Shown here piece after piece: positions 7,408-14,204 of a DNA stretch of 64,000 nt. Where the stretch lies: the NCBI RefSeq assembly GCF_004762095.1, contig NZ_SIJH01000006.1:1-64000 (forward strand). Reading direction: 5' to 3'. The translations under genes were made by a program, and so were the position numbers. The notes under the pieces were generated by a model. The model saw only the letters and a list, made by a program, of their open reading frames with translations, searched no databases and was not told where the DNA came from. Every line of letters begins with the position of its first letter. Position 1 is the stretch's first letter. The DNA is from Tabrizicola caldifontis. GTDB lineage: Bacteria > Pseudomonadota > Alphaproteobacteria > Rhodobacterales > Rhodobacteraceae.

Positions 7408-7571
7408 ACCCCCTTCATCCCCCCTGCCGAAGTTGGTGCCGAAGTGGGTGCTGAACCCCCTTCATCCCCCCTTCATCCCCCCTGTTTTCGCACACCCCTT
7501 ATACCCCAAGGGTTTGGCACCCCGCTCGGGCGGGTTGCACCCTACCGCGAGGGCCACGGTGAGGCACCGTG
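7408..7571. repeat. Iteron-like repeats and dyads after the replication gene, candidate origin
   Basis: CTTCATCCCCCCT occurs at 7413-7425, 7460-7472 and 7471-7483. GGTGCCGAAGT-like units lie between them. GGGTT/GCACCC dyads follow around 7510-7542, and CACGGTG-N3-CACCGTG lies at 7555-7571. The tract sits in the gap between the replication gene and the next small gene. Repeats plus dyads beside pri-rep suggest the replication origin. A proline-rich frame (7384-7632) runs through it and overlaps the rep stop; I judge that frame non-coding. Confidence 0.5.
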
Positions 7572-7649
7572 TGGTGACATTCTTACGTCTCGACGGCCGA
7601 TTGCCTCGGCGATCTCATGGGTGGCGGGATGAACGAAAAGGAACCCGAC

Positions 7650-7790
7650 ATGACACGCACCGACAAGCTGCACGCCGCCGATCGCCTTCGCGAGATCGCC
7701 GCCGACTTCGAGAAACAAGCGGCCGAACTCGAGGCCGAGGCGCTCGAGGGGTGCGAGGTAGAGGTCGAGCGAACGCACCTCGACGACTGA
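7650..7790 (+). CDS. Small acidic coiled-coil protein of the satellite
   Basis: This 46-residue protein starts at ATG 7650, six bases after AAGGAA; an in-frame ATG at 7629 would add seven residues. The sequence is a single predicted amphipathic helix (residues 5-32) rich in Ala/Glu/Arg, with an acidic tail ending in DD. No family is recognised. It lies between the candidate origin and the 83-residue gene on the same strand and shares the CTC/GAG-rich codon use of the element. Small proteins at this place in satellites often modulate replication or the helper, which is inference. Confidence 0.55.
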   Translation: MTRTDKLHAADRLREIAADFEKQAAELEAEALEGCEVEVERTHLDD

Positions 7791-7862
7791 GAGAACGCGA
7801 GGGGCTCGGCGAGCCGGGCCTCTCGACGCAAAGAGAACAAGAGCTTCGGAAAGGAGCCCCAT

Positions 7863-8114
7863 ATGCGAACGACCTCACTCTTCACCGGGCACTCGGTGCC
7901 ACGCCTAGCGAGCTTCGGCGGATCGCCCGAGCGCAACCTTTGGCTCGCAGTCGTCGCGCTTGCGATCCAGAACGACGAGCCCGATCAACTCGTGCGATGG
8001 CTGCGCTCGGCTGATGGACACGAGGTATGCGCCCTTGCGGGCCTCTCGCCCGAGTGGGTCGAGCACTGCTTCGGGCAGGGCGAAGGCTTCGTGCGACACG
8101 GGCTCGCCGCCTGA
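7863..8114 (+). CDS. Hypothetical 83-residue satellite protein
   Basis: The gene has a clear ribosome site, AAAGGAG, about six bases before ATG 7863. The protein has a helical central part (NLWLAVVALAIQNDEPDQLV) and a C-terminal WLRSADGHEVCALAGLSPEW, which suggests a small DNA- or protein-binding fold. No family is recognised. It is the last gene before the palindrome and the small terminase gene, so it may belong to the early or regulatory part of the element. Confidence 0.65.
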   Translation: MRTTSLFTGHSVPRLASFGGSPERNLWLAVVALAIQNDEPDQLVRWLRSADGHEVCALAGLSPEWVEHCFGQGEGFVRHGLAA

Positions 8115-8186
8115 GCGAGAAAATCTCTCGGGGCTAAAGGGGGCCGACCGCGTGGGATAGTCGAATTTCTCCGTGGTCGAAATGTA

Positions 8187-8198
8187 ATGTTGTAACAT
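8187..8198. promoter_or_regulatory. Palindrome ATGTT-GT-AACAT before the packaging genes
   Basis: A perfect ATGTT/AACAT inverted repeat with a two-base centre lies 14 bases before the terS start, in the most A+T-rich part of the gap. It is a good candidate operator or promoter overlap for the packaging/capsid block. The ribosome site GAGGGA follows at 8200-8205. Confidence 0.4.
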
Positions 8199-8211
8199 AG
8201 AGGGACCCGCC

Positions 8212-8619
8212 ATGCCGGGACGGCCGCGAAAACCGACGCATCTGCACAAGCTCGAGGGCACGCGCACCCGCACTAACCGGCGCCACGAACCCGAACCTAC
8301 CGGGCCGCTCGGCGATCCGCCGTCGTGCCTTCCTGCCGCCGCGGCTGCCGCTTGGCGCGAGATCGCCGAGGCCCTCTCGCCCGGGGTGGCGGGGAACTCC
8401 GATCGGATCGCCGTCGAGATCGTGGCGCGGCTCTTGGCCCGCCTGCGCTCGGCCGACGGCATCACGGCCGCCGAGCTATCGTGCCTTCACCGGGGGCTCG
8501 CCTCGCTCGGCATGACGCCGACGGCGCGCTCAAAGGTGGCGCCGCCGGTGCGCGAGCCGAAGCCCGCGGTGCCCGATCCTTGGGATGCTCTCACCCGGCA
8601 TGGATTGGGAAGGGCTTAA
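8212..8619 (+). CDS. terS: Phage terminase small subunit (P27 type)
   Basis: This 135-residue protein begins MPGRPRKPTHLHKLEGT, the hallmark N-terminus of P27-family small terminases. The family motif with PPSCLP and a Trp-Arg-Glu helix (AAWREIAEAL) follows. TerS recognises the pac/cos site and directs the large subunit to load DNA into the head. No large subunit is encoded in the element, so this TerS would have to redirect a helper phage motor, the known strategy of phage-inducible islands. GAGGGA precedes the ATG. The stop overlaps the stop of the opposite-strand MltR-like gene by four bases. Confidence 0.85.
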   Translation: MPGRPRKPTHLHKLEGTRTRTNRRHEPEPTGPLGDPPSCLPAAAAAAWREIAEALSPGVAGNSDRIAVEIVARLLARLRSADGITAAELSCLHRGLASLGMTPTARSKVAPPVREPKPAVPDPWDALTRHGLGRA

Positions 8620-9131
8620 GTGGGCCACTCTCGGCGCTCTAAGCGCGCTCTCTTTACGTAGGCAGCGCGATTGATGAGGCTCAGAATCAACGCGATCGCC
8701 GCCGACGAAAAGTGATCGAATGGTCGGACTCTCTTGTCATGCGGCTTGATCGAATGGTGAAGATTAGCACTGAGATCGGCGATCCTTTGGCTCGCAAAGT
8801 CGGCCTTGTGATCATGTGCGAGATCGTTCCTGATCTTCCTCAAGGTCTCGCAATCGTCGCGCTCTTTGTCAGAGATCAGGCCGAGGCAATGCGCCATCAC
8901 AATGCGCGAAGAGAACGTGCCGATCGGAGCGTTAAAGCCTTCAAGCAGTTTGTCGCGGGCAGAGTCCGCGATCAAGAAAGCGTCGATGATCTCCCGAAGC
9001 TGGTCGTCGAGAAAGGCACATGACACCAAGACCGCGCCGCGCGGGCTTTCTTGATTGTGCGTCTCGAGCAAGGGCAGGAAGTCTTTCAGGTGCGGGTGGG
9101 TTTTCAAAAACTCGGCGTGACGATCTTCCAT
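8616..9131 (-). CDS. MltR-like protein with HEPN-type Rx4H motif, probable cargo gene
   Basis: This is the only opposite-strand gene in the satellite (171 residues from ATG 9131, after AAGGGAT). Residues 28-110 resemble the MltR/YggD family: RGAVLVSCAFLDDQL, FNAPIGTFSSRIVMAHCLGL and RKIRNDLAHDH. The segment R101-N-D-L-A-H106 also fits the R-x4-6-H motif of HEPN ribonucleases, which often serve as toxins or abortive-infection effectors. Opposite orientation between terS and the capsid genes marks a self-contained cargo. MltR itself is described as a mannitol operon repressor; a defence role here is inference. The first 21 residues of the longer frame (to 9194) were not used. Confidence 0.65.
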   Translation of the reverse strand: MEDRHAEFLKTHPHLKDFLPLLETHNQESPRGAVLVSCAFLDDQLREIIDAFLIADSARDKLLEGFNAPIGTFSSRIVMAHCLGLISDKERDDCETLRKIRNDLAHDHKADFASQRIADLSANLHHSIKPHDKRVRPFDHFSSAAIALILSLINRAAYVKRARLERREWPT

Positions 9132-9260
9132 CGGTGCAAATCCCTTGATGCGAATGGGCTTGTGAGCACGGGGCGAGACCGTGGCCGCGAGCACGCGAAT
9201 ACTTCATGCTCATTTCAACACGAAAGAGAACCCGAGACGCAATCGGGCAAGGAGTCGGAC

Positions 9261-9728
9261 ATGCTGACAATTCGCAAACTTAAAGACCTGATCGCCGAAC
9301 CGTTCGGGCTCTCGGCCGATCCCGCCTATCGCGCCGGGCTCGACATTGGGTTTGATACCGGCGTGCTCGATGGCTCGGGCAAGCGCCAGCGATACAACCT
9401 CTCGGGCCGCGTTCTCGCCGAGCACGTGCTCGTCATGGCGGGGGTAGGTGCAGGGATCGCCACCGACGCCATGAGCTTCCTGATCTCGCTCCGCGCCTCT
9501 GGCGTGGTGCCGATGCTGGCGAACCTGATCGAGCTTGCCGAGGCAGGCGATCGCTCGCACCTCGATGAAGCGCTCTTCACGATCGACGGCGAAGGCCGGG
9601 CTCTCGTTGCCTTCGTTGCTCGCGCCGATCGCTCGAACGTCGAGATCGAGTCCAAGACCTTCGGCGGCAGCCCGCGCGGCCGTGCATTCGTGTTCGACGG
9701 CTTCACGCTCGCCGAGGCTCTCGCCTGA
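9261..9728 (+). CDS. Hypothetical satellite protein upstream of the capsid gene
   Basis: This 155-residue protein starts at ATG 9261, six bases after AAGGAG, which decides the start over a longer frame from 9051. The N-terminus MLTIRKLKDLIAEPFGLSAD looks helical. The middle is rich in small hydrophobics (VMAGVGAGIATDAMSFLISL) and the C-terminal third looks beta-rich. No family is recognised. Position just before the major capsid gene suggests a scaffold, decoration or size-setting role, but there is no motif to support this. Confidence 0.65.
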   Translation: MLTIRKLKDLIAEPFGLSADPAYRAGLDIGFDTGVLDGSGKRQRYNLSGRVLAEHVLVMAGVGAGIATDAMSFLISLRASGVVPMLANLIELAEAGDRSHLDEALFTIDGEGRALVAFVARADRSNVEIESKTFGGSPRGRAFVFDGFTLAEALA

Positions 9729-9908
9729 ACTCTTCCCCGGCCGTGTCGCGCGGCCTGTCGTGCTCACCGCTGATGGCTTCGGGGCAATGGCACGACAAAC
9801 CCGAATACCTCGGAATGTGCCTCTGAGGGAGGGACGCGACGACCTAACCCGCGCCTCGGCGCTCAACCAGAAGCCCGCCAAAAAGGGCCACAGAAGGAAC
9901 GAAGACCC

Positions 9909-11033
9909 ATGAAAACCGTTCGCGAACTCCGCGCCGCCCTCAAGGCAAAGACCGACGAGGCGCGCGCCCACATCAACGACGCCGAGAAGTTCGCCGCCGT
10001 TGACGCCGAAATCCGCGCCATTGGCGAGCAGATCGAGCGGGCCGAGCGCCTTGCCGAGATCGAGCGCAACGCCGAGGGCCGCTCGCTGACCGAGCCCGGG
10101 ACCGAAGGCGCCGTCGAGTGGCGCTCGATCGCCCGCGGCGAGTCCAGGGCGATGACTGTTGCGGCCGACGGTGGCGCGATCGTGCCCGAGCAACTGGCGA
10201 GCCAGATTCAGAACCGGGTGCGGGATATCAGCCCGATCCGCCTGATCGCGAACGTCGTCAACGTCTCGAGCGCCGACTTCACGATCCCGGTGAACGTGCG
10301 CGGCTCGGCGTCTCGCTGGTCCGGTGAGAGCGGCGATCGGAATCCCGAGACTGCGACCCCGACGATCCGCCCGGTCAAGCCGACCTTCGGCGAGGTGAAC
10401 GCTTTCCCCGTGGTGTCGAACCATCTGCTCGACGACTCCGCTTATGACGTGGGCGGCTTCATCGTGAACAATGCGGCGAGCGACTTCTCGGAAGCCGAGG
10501 GTGCGGCCTTCGTAAACGGCAACGGCACCGACAAGCCGACGGGCTTCCTCGCCGTCACCCCCGAGGCCGCCGCCGACGCGACCCGCACTGCCGGTGCTCT
10601 GCAATTCGTCGAGACCGCCGCGGCCGGTGTGATCGTGGCCGACGATCTTATCAACCTGATCTACAAGCTTCGCGCGGGCTACCGGGCGAACGGTGTGTTC
10701 GTCATGAACTCGACCACGGCCGCCGTGATCCACAAGCTCAAGGACGCCGAGGGCCGCTTCATGTGGGCTGACTCCTTGGCGGCTGGCCAACCCGCGCGGC
10801 TTCTCGGCTATCCGGTGGCAATCGCCGAAGACATGCCCTCGATCGCCTCGGGCGCGTTCCCGATCGCGTTCGGCGACTTCAAGGCGGGCTACACGATCGC
10901 GGATCGCACCGGCGTTCGCCTGATCCGTGACGAGGTGACGCGCAAGGGCTTCACCGGCTTCTATCTGTCGAAGCGAGTGGGCGGGATCGTCACCGACGAC
11001 GCGGCGATCAAGCTTCTCAAGATCAAGGCGTAA
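9909..11033 (+). CDS. HK97-type major capsid protein
   Basis: This 374-residue protein starts with a helical, charged scaffold-like region (residues 1-70, rich in Glu/Arg/Ala; compare the HK97 delta domain), followed by the mature capsid domain from about residue 75. Typical family segments are GGAIVPEQLASQIQNRVRDI, WSGESGDRNPE, VKPTFGEVNAFPVVSNHLLD, FVNGNGTDKPTGFL and YPVAIAEDMPSI. The N-terminal region would be removed by the protease encoded four bases downstream. The order capsid-protease-portal is the reverse of the usual HK97 phage order. The length is somewhat short for the family. Confidence 0.92.
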   Translation: MKTVRELRAALKAKTDEARAHINDAEKFAAVDAEIRAIGEQIERAERLAEIERNAEGRSLTEPGTEGAVEWRSIARGESRAMTVAADGGAIVPEQLASQIQNRVRDISPIRLIANVVNVSSADFTIPVNVRGSASRWSGESGDRNPETATPTIRPVKPTFGEVNAFPVVSNHLLDDSAYDVGGFIVNNAASDFSEAEGAAFVNGNGTDKPTGFLAVTPEAAADATRTAGALQFVETAAAGVIVADDLINLIYKLRAGYRANGVFVMNSTTAAVIHKLKDAEGRFMWADSLAAGQPARLLGYPVAIAEDMPSIASGAFPIAFGDFKAGYTIADRTGVRLIRDEVTRKGFTGFYLSKRVGGIVTDDAAIKLLKIKA

Positions 11034-11037
11034 GAAC

Positions 11038-11592
11038 ATGGGGCACGCCGACATTGAGCGGCGTGCCCTCGAACTCCGCGCCGTTGAAGGCGGCCGGATC
11101 GAGGGTTACGCCGCCGTCTTCAACTCGCCGAGCCATGATCTCGGCGGCTTCGTCGAGACGATCGCACCCGGTGCCTTTGCCGCCTCGCTCACGCGGGGCG
11201 ACGACGTTCTTGCGCTTTTCCACCACGACACCCGCGCCGTGCTCGGCCGCTCGAAGTCGGGAACGCTGCGGCTCAAGGAAGATGGCAAGGGCCTCTTCTT
11301 CTCGCTCGACGTGGCAAACACCACGGCCGGGCGCGACGTGCTGGAAAGCGTCGGCCGTGGCGATATCACCGGCGCGAGTTTCGGCTTCCGCGCGATCCGC
11401 GATCGCTGGTCGCACAAGGGGACACCGGCGAAGCGTGAGCTTCTCGAGGTCGAGCTTCTCGACGTGACGGTGACTCCTTCCCCCGCATACCCCGCGACCG
11501 TCGTCTCTCGGCGCTCGCTCGACGCAATCAATGAGGCCGAACGCCGTGCGCGCTACCTCGACCATTTCGGAGGCTATCATGGGCTTCGCTGA
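11038..11592 (+). CDS. HK97-family prohead protease (peptidase S78)
   Basis: This 184-residue protein should cleave scaffold regions inside the immature head. The catalytic His lies in LFHHDTRAVLGRS (H62/H63) and the catalytic Ser in GASFGFR (S114), matching the spacing in HK97 gp4, and the late LLDVTVTPSPAYPATVV strand is conserved. It begins four bases after the capsid stop. The portal gene starts inside its last codons (14-base overlap), so the three are translationally coupled. Intact active-site residues argue against prophage decay. Confidence 0.93.
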   Translation: MGHADIERRALELRAVEGGRIEGYAAVFNSPSHDLGGFVETIAPGAFAASLTRGDDVLALFHHDTRAVLGRSKSGTLRLKEDGKGLFFSLDVANTTAGRDVLESVGRGDITGASFGFRAIRDRWSHKGTPAKRELLEVELLDVTVTPSPAYPATVVSRRSLDAINEAERRARYLDHFGGYHGLR

Positions 11593-12751
11593 TCTCTTCC
11601 GTCGTCGCCCTGCCGAGACCCGCTCGAATGAGACGCTCGCCGCCCTTGGCGCGCATTGGCTCGGGACACCCGGCACGAGGTTTCCCGCCGAGCAACTCGC
11701 CGTAACGGCCGCTTGCGTCGCGGTGATCTCCGGCCAGTTGGCGGGCTTGCCGGTGCGCGTCTACCACTTCGAAGGGAACACCCGCCACGAGACGCCCTCG
11801 CACCCTCTGGCGCGGCTTGTGCGGCGCGGGCCGAACCCGTGGCAGTCGTGGCCCGACTTCGTTGAATGGATGGCTGCGAGCGCGCTTCTGCACGGCAACG
11901 CTCTCGCCGAGATCGTCGCCGATCGTTCGGGCCGCGTCGTCGAGCTTCGGCCGATCCGGTGGGGGCTCGTGCGCGTCGAACTCGTGACCCCGGGCCGCGT
12001 GATCTACCACGTGACCGGCGACGATCTCTCGGCTCCGATGGGCACGACGCGGCGCCTTCTCGCTTCCGAGGTGCTGCACCTCAAGGCCCGCACCGACGAC
12101 GGCGTGATCGGCGTCGCACCCCTTCGCCGCGCTATGGCGGCCGCTGCCCATGCCGTCGAGACCGATGCGCATAGCAAGTCGATGTGGCGGAACTCCGATC
12201 GCCCGTCGGGGGTGCTCATGCACGAGAAGAACCTCTCGGCGGGCGCTGCTGAGCGCCTCAAGGAGTCCTTCGTCTCTCGCTATGGCGGGGAGAACCGGGG
12301 CGCACCCGCGGTGCTCGAGGAAGGGCTCAAGTTCGAGGCGTTCCCGACGATCTCGCCGGAAGACGCGGAAATCCTCGCTGCACGTCGGTTCTCGACCGAA
12401 GAGATCGCCCGGGCGTTCGGCGTGCCTGCGCCTCTGGTGGGTATCCTCGATCATGCCAGCTTCACGAACTCCGAGACGCTGTTGCGGCACTTCGCACAAT
12501 CCACGCTCGCGCATTGGGCGCGGAAGCTCGAGACCGAGCTTTCCCGTTCGATCCTCACCGAGCAAGAGCGTGAGACCTACGAGATCGACGTTGATCTCTC
12601 GGGCCTTCTCCGCGGCGATCATGCGGCGCGGTGGGCGGCGCACAAGATCGCGATCGACGCGGGCGTGCTGACGATCAACGAGGTGCGCGAGGTCGAGGGG
12701 TGGAGTCCTCTCGCCAAGGTTGCATCGCCGGAAGGTGAGGGGGCGGTATGA
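11579..12751 (+). CDS. Phage portal protein (HK97 gp3 family)
   Basis: This 390-residue protein would form the dodecameric portal through which DNA enters the head. GGAGG five bases before ATG 11579 sets the start, inside the protease gene. Family features are VTAACVAVISGQLAGLPVRV near the N-terminus, WMAASALLHGNALAEIV, ARRFSTEEIARAFGVPAPLV and NSETLLRHFAQSTLAHWARK in the clip/stem region. Encoding its own portal and TerS while lacking a large terminase and connectors means the satellite must borrow the motor and tail. The stop overlaps the next gene by four bases (ATGA). Confidence 0.93.
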   Translation: MGFADLFRRRPAETRSNETLAALGAHWLGTPGTRFPAEQLAVTAACVAVISGQLAGLPVRVYHFEGNTRHETPSHPLARLVRRGPNPWQSWPDFVEWMAASALLHGNALAEIVADRSGRVVELRPIRWGLVRVELVTPGRVIYHVTGDDLSAPMGTTRRLLASEVLHLKARTDDGVIGVAPLRRAMAAAAHAVETDAHSKSMWRNSDRPSGVLMHEKNLSAGAAERLKESFVSRYGGENRGAPAVLEEGLKFEAFPTISPEDAEILAARRFSTEEIARAFGVPAPLVGILDHASFTNSETLLRHFAQSTLAHWARKLETELSRSILTEQERETYEIDVDLSGLLRGDHAARWAAHKIAIDAGVLTINEVREVEGWSPLAKVASPEGEGAV

Positions 12752-12999
12752 GCGCCTATGCCAAGATCGCCGAGACCCTCTCGATCGACGAGGTGCTCGT
12801 GCGCGCCGTTGCGGCGGAGCTTCGTCGGCTAGGGCTTGCGAGCACTCACCGGCGCCGGTGCTCGCCCGAGACCGTGAAGCGAATCCGTGAGCTTGCGGCC
12901 GTCGGGCTCAATGCTCGGCAGATTGGGGAGATCGTCGGCTATTCGCGGGCCTGTTGCGACTCGATCATGCGGTGCGCGACGCACAAGCGAGTGAAGTAG
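12748..12999 (+). CDS. Small helix-turn-helix protein at the end of the capsid operon
   Basis: This 83-residue basic protein overlaps the portal stop by ATGA. Residues 45-70 (VKRIRELAAVGLNARQIGEI and the next helix) form a helix-turn-helix like that of resolvases and Trp-repressor-like proteins. The N-terminal half is helical. It may be a transcription regulator of the element or a head-completion factor, though the helix-turn-helix favours regulation. Its place as last gene before the terminator is unusual for a repressor. Confidence 0.65.
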   Translation: MSAYAKIAETLSIDEVLVRAVAAELRRLGLASTHRRRCSPETVKRIRELAAVGLNARQIGEIVGYSRACCDSIMRCATHKRVK

Positions 13000-13023
13000 G
13001 CACCTCGAAGCAGGAAAAAGCGA

Positions 13024-13058
13024 AAGGCCCGTCGGTAGCTCGGCGGGCCTTCTTTCAT
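13024..13058 (+). terminator. Rho-independent terminator of the satellite capsid operon
   Basis: AAGGCCCG and CGGGCCTT form a perfect eight-base stem with a 12-base loop, followed by a T-rich tail (CTTTCATT). It lies 25 bases after the last satellite gene and just before the right arm-type sites. Confidence 0.75.
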
Positions 13059-13068
13059 TGGAAAATCC

Positions 13069-13088
13069 GTTACCCCAAACGTTACCCC
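13069..13088. repeat. Right integrase arm-type sites (GTTACCCC repeats)
   Basis: Two direct copies of GTTACCCC at 13069-13076 and 13081-13088, 12 bases apart, match the copies inside the left end of the element. The second is extended to GTTACCCCGGGG. They lie 65-85 bases from attR. Confidence 0.6.
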
Positions 13089-13152
13089 GGGGCAGATTGC
13101 GGCCGTGGACCTCGAGAGGTTCTGCCGCAAATCTCTGATATTTCAGGGATTT

Positions 13153-13200
13153 TTGGCTCCGGCGGTAGGGATCGAACCTACGACCAATTGATTAACAGTC
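13153..13200. repeat. attR: 48-bp direct repeat inside tRNA-Asn
   Basis: This is identical to 3388-3435. Here the repeat is continuous with the 5' half of the tRNA, so insertion left one complete tRNA-Asn at the right junction and a 3' remnant at the left. Confidence 0.9.
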
Positions 13201-13228
13201 AACTGCTCTACCGCTGAGCTACGCCGGA
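13154..13228 (-). tRNA. tRNA-Asn (anticodon GTT)
   Basis: The minus strand folds into a complete cloverleaf. The acceptor stem is TCCGGCG/CGCCGGA, followed by an encoded GCCA end. The anticodon arm is GTTGA-CTGTTAA-TCAAT with anticodon GTT, and the T arm is GTAGG-TTCGATC-CCTAC. It is the integration target of the satellite. The 3' part is supplied by attR, so the gene stays functional, but its original terminator now lies 9.8 kb away at attL. Confidence 0.95.
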
Positions 13229-13296
13229 ACACGGTGGCGCGTATAGCAAGACCTCTCGGGGGCGGCAAGGGGCAAATCGGTGGAATTTTTGCTCTG

Positions 13297-14166
13297 TCAC
13301 AGGCGACGGAACAGGGCCCCGGGTCCGGGGACGGGATCGGCAGCGACCAGGTTTCTGGATAGAAGATCAAGAAGATGTGCCAGCACGTTGCGCCGGGCCG
13401 CCGGCCACAGGTCTTGCGGCGTGTCGTGGTAGATCAGGGCCGTCAGGGCATCGGGCGTGGCGGCCCCGCGTTCGAGTGCAGCCAGAACCTGCGCCTCACG
13501 CGCAAGGCGGTGGGCGATGAGCGTATCCAGCCGCGCCGCCGGCTCTTCTACCGGATCGCCATGTCCGGGCAGGAAGCGCCGCCAGCTGCCGTCCTGCAAG
13601 CGCCGCAGCGAAGCCATGTAGGCGCCCATGTCGCCTTCGGGCGGCGAGACGATGCTGGTCGCCCAGCCCATGACGTGGTCTCCGGTGAACAGAAGATCGT
13701 CCATGGCAAGGCAGATGTGTCCGCCAAGATGGCCGGGGGTATGCAGGGCGTGAAGTTCCCAGTCGGCACCGGAAAGTCTGTCGCCCTCGCCCAGCTGCCG
13801 GTCGGGTGTGAAGGCGGTATCCAGACCCTCGCCCGAAGTGGCGACCAGACCGGCAATTGCCTGCATCCGGGGGCTCATTCCATCCCGCGCACTTCCGAAG
13901 GCCAGAACCTCGGCCCCTGTGGCGGCAGCAAGCCTCGGGGCCAGGGCGGAATGGTCGCGGTGGGCATGGGTCACGACGATCGCCACGATCCGGCGCCCAC
14001 GGCTGGCCGCGAGAATCGCCTGAAGATGCGTGTCGAGATCCGGGCCGGGGTCGATGACGGCAAGATCCTGCGCACCAAGCAGGTAGGTGTTGGTGCCCGT
14101 GCCGGTCAGCGGCGAGGGATTGGGCGCGCGCAGCCGGCGCAGACCGGGGCCGAGGTGTTCCGTCAT
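13297..14166 (-). CDS. MBL-fold metallo-hydrolase (glyoxalase II/LACTB2-like)
   Basis: This 289-residue protein has the metallo-beta-lactamase fold. The metal-binding THAHRDHSAL motif is in the first third, and the later ligands lie in HTPGHLGGHI, FTGDHVMGW and FLPGHGDPV. The C-terminal 60 residues form the helical extension seen in LACTB2-like and related thioesterase/nuclease members. The substrate cannot be read from the sequence. It is the first chromosomal gene to the right of tRNA-Asn and diverges from the sensor kinase gene across 38 bases, so the two promoters must overlap. Confidence 0.85.
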   Translation of the reverse strand: MTEHLGPGLRRLRAPNPSPLTGTGTNTYLLGAQDLAVIDPGPDLDTHLQAILAASRGRRIVAIVVTHAHRDHSALAPRLAAATGAEVLAFGSARDGMSPRMQAIAGLVATSGEGLDTAFTPDRQLGEGDRLSGADWELHALHTPGHLGGHICLAMDDLLFTGDHVMGWATSIVSPPEGDMGAYMASLRRLQDGSWRRFLPGHGDPVEEPAARLDTLIAHRLAREAQVLAALERGAATPDALTALIYHDTPQDLWPAARRNVLAHLLDLLSRNLVAADPVPGPGALFRRL

Positions 14167-14204
14167 GGCCTTCCCAAGCCCGGCCGGGCCGCATAGTCTG
14201 GCAG

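Larger units (their letters stand above)
3388..13200 (+). mobile_element. Integrated capsid-forming phage satellite (cf-PICI-like element) in tRNA-Asn
   Basis: The element is bounded by identical 48-bp repeats of the tRNA-Asn 3' half. It encodes, in order, integrase, AlpA-like regulator, primase/helicase, two small proteins, small terminase subunit, an opposite-strand MltR/HEPN-like protein, a 155-residue unknown, HK97 capsid, S78 protease, portal and a helix-turn-helix protein. There is no large terminase, head-tail connector, tail, holin or endolysin, and all reading frames look intact. Leucine is mostly CTC/CTT here but CTG in the flanking chromosome, a sign of transfer. Known phage-inducible islands share int, AlpA and Rep/primase, and capsid-forming ones add head genes. 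A decayed prophage is the alternative, but the tight packing argues against it. Confidence 0.8.

Noticed and set aside
7384-7632. An 82-codon frame overlapping the rep stop (ATGA)
   Set aside because: The overlap looks like coupling, but the protein is low-complexity and proline-rich because it reads through the repeat tract. An origin reading explains the sequence better.
9132-9194. N-terminal extension of the MltR-like protein
   Set aside because: Family similarity begins after ATG 9131, which has a ribosome site; the extra 21 residues look like non-coding sequence.
3388-13200. Complete temperate prophage
   Set aside because: No large terminase, connector, tail, lysis or repressor/antirepressor module is present in the att-bounded segment.
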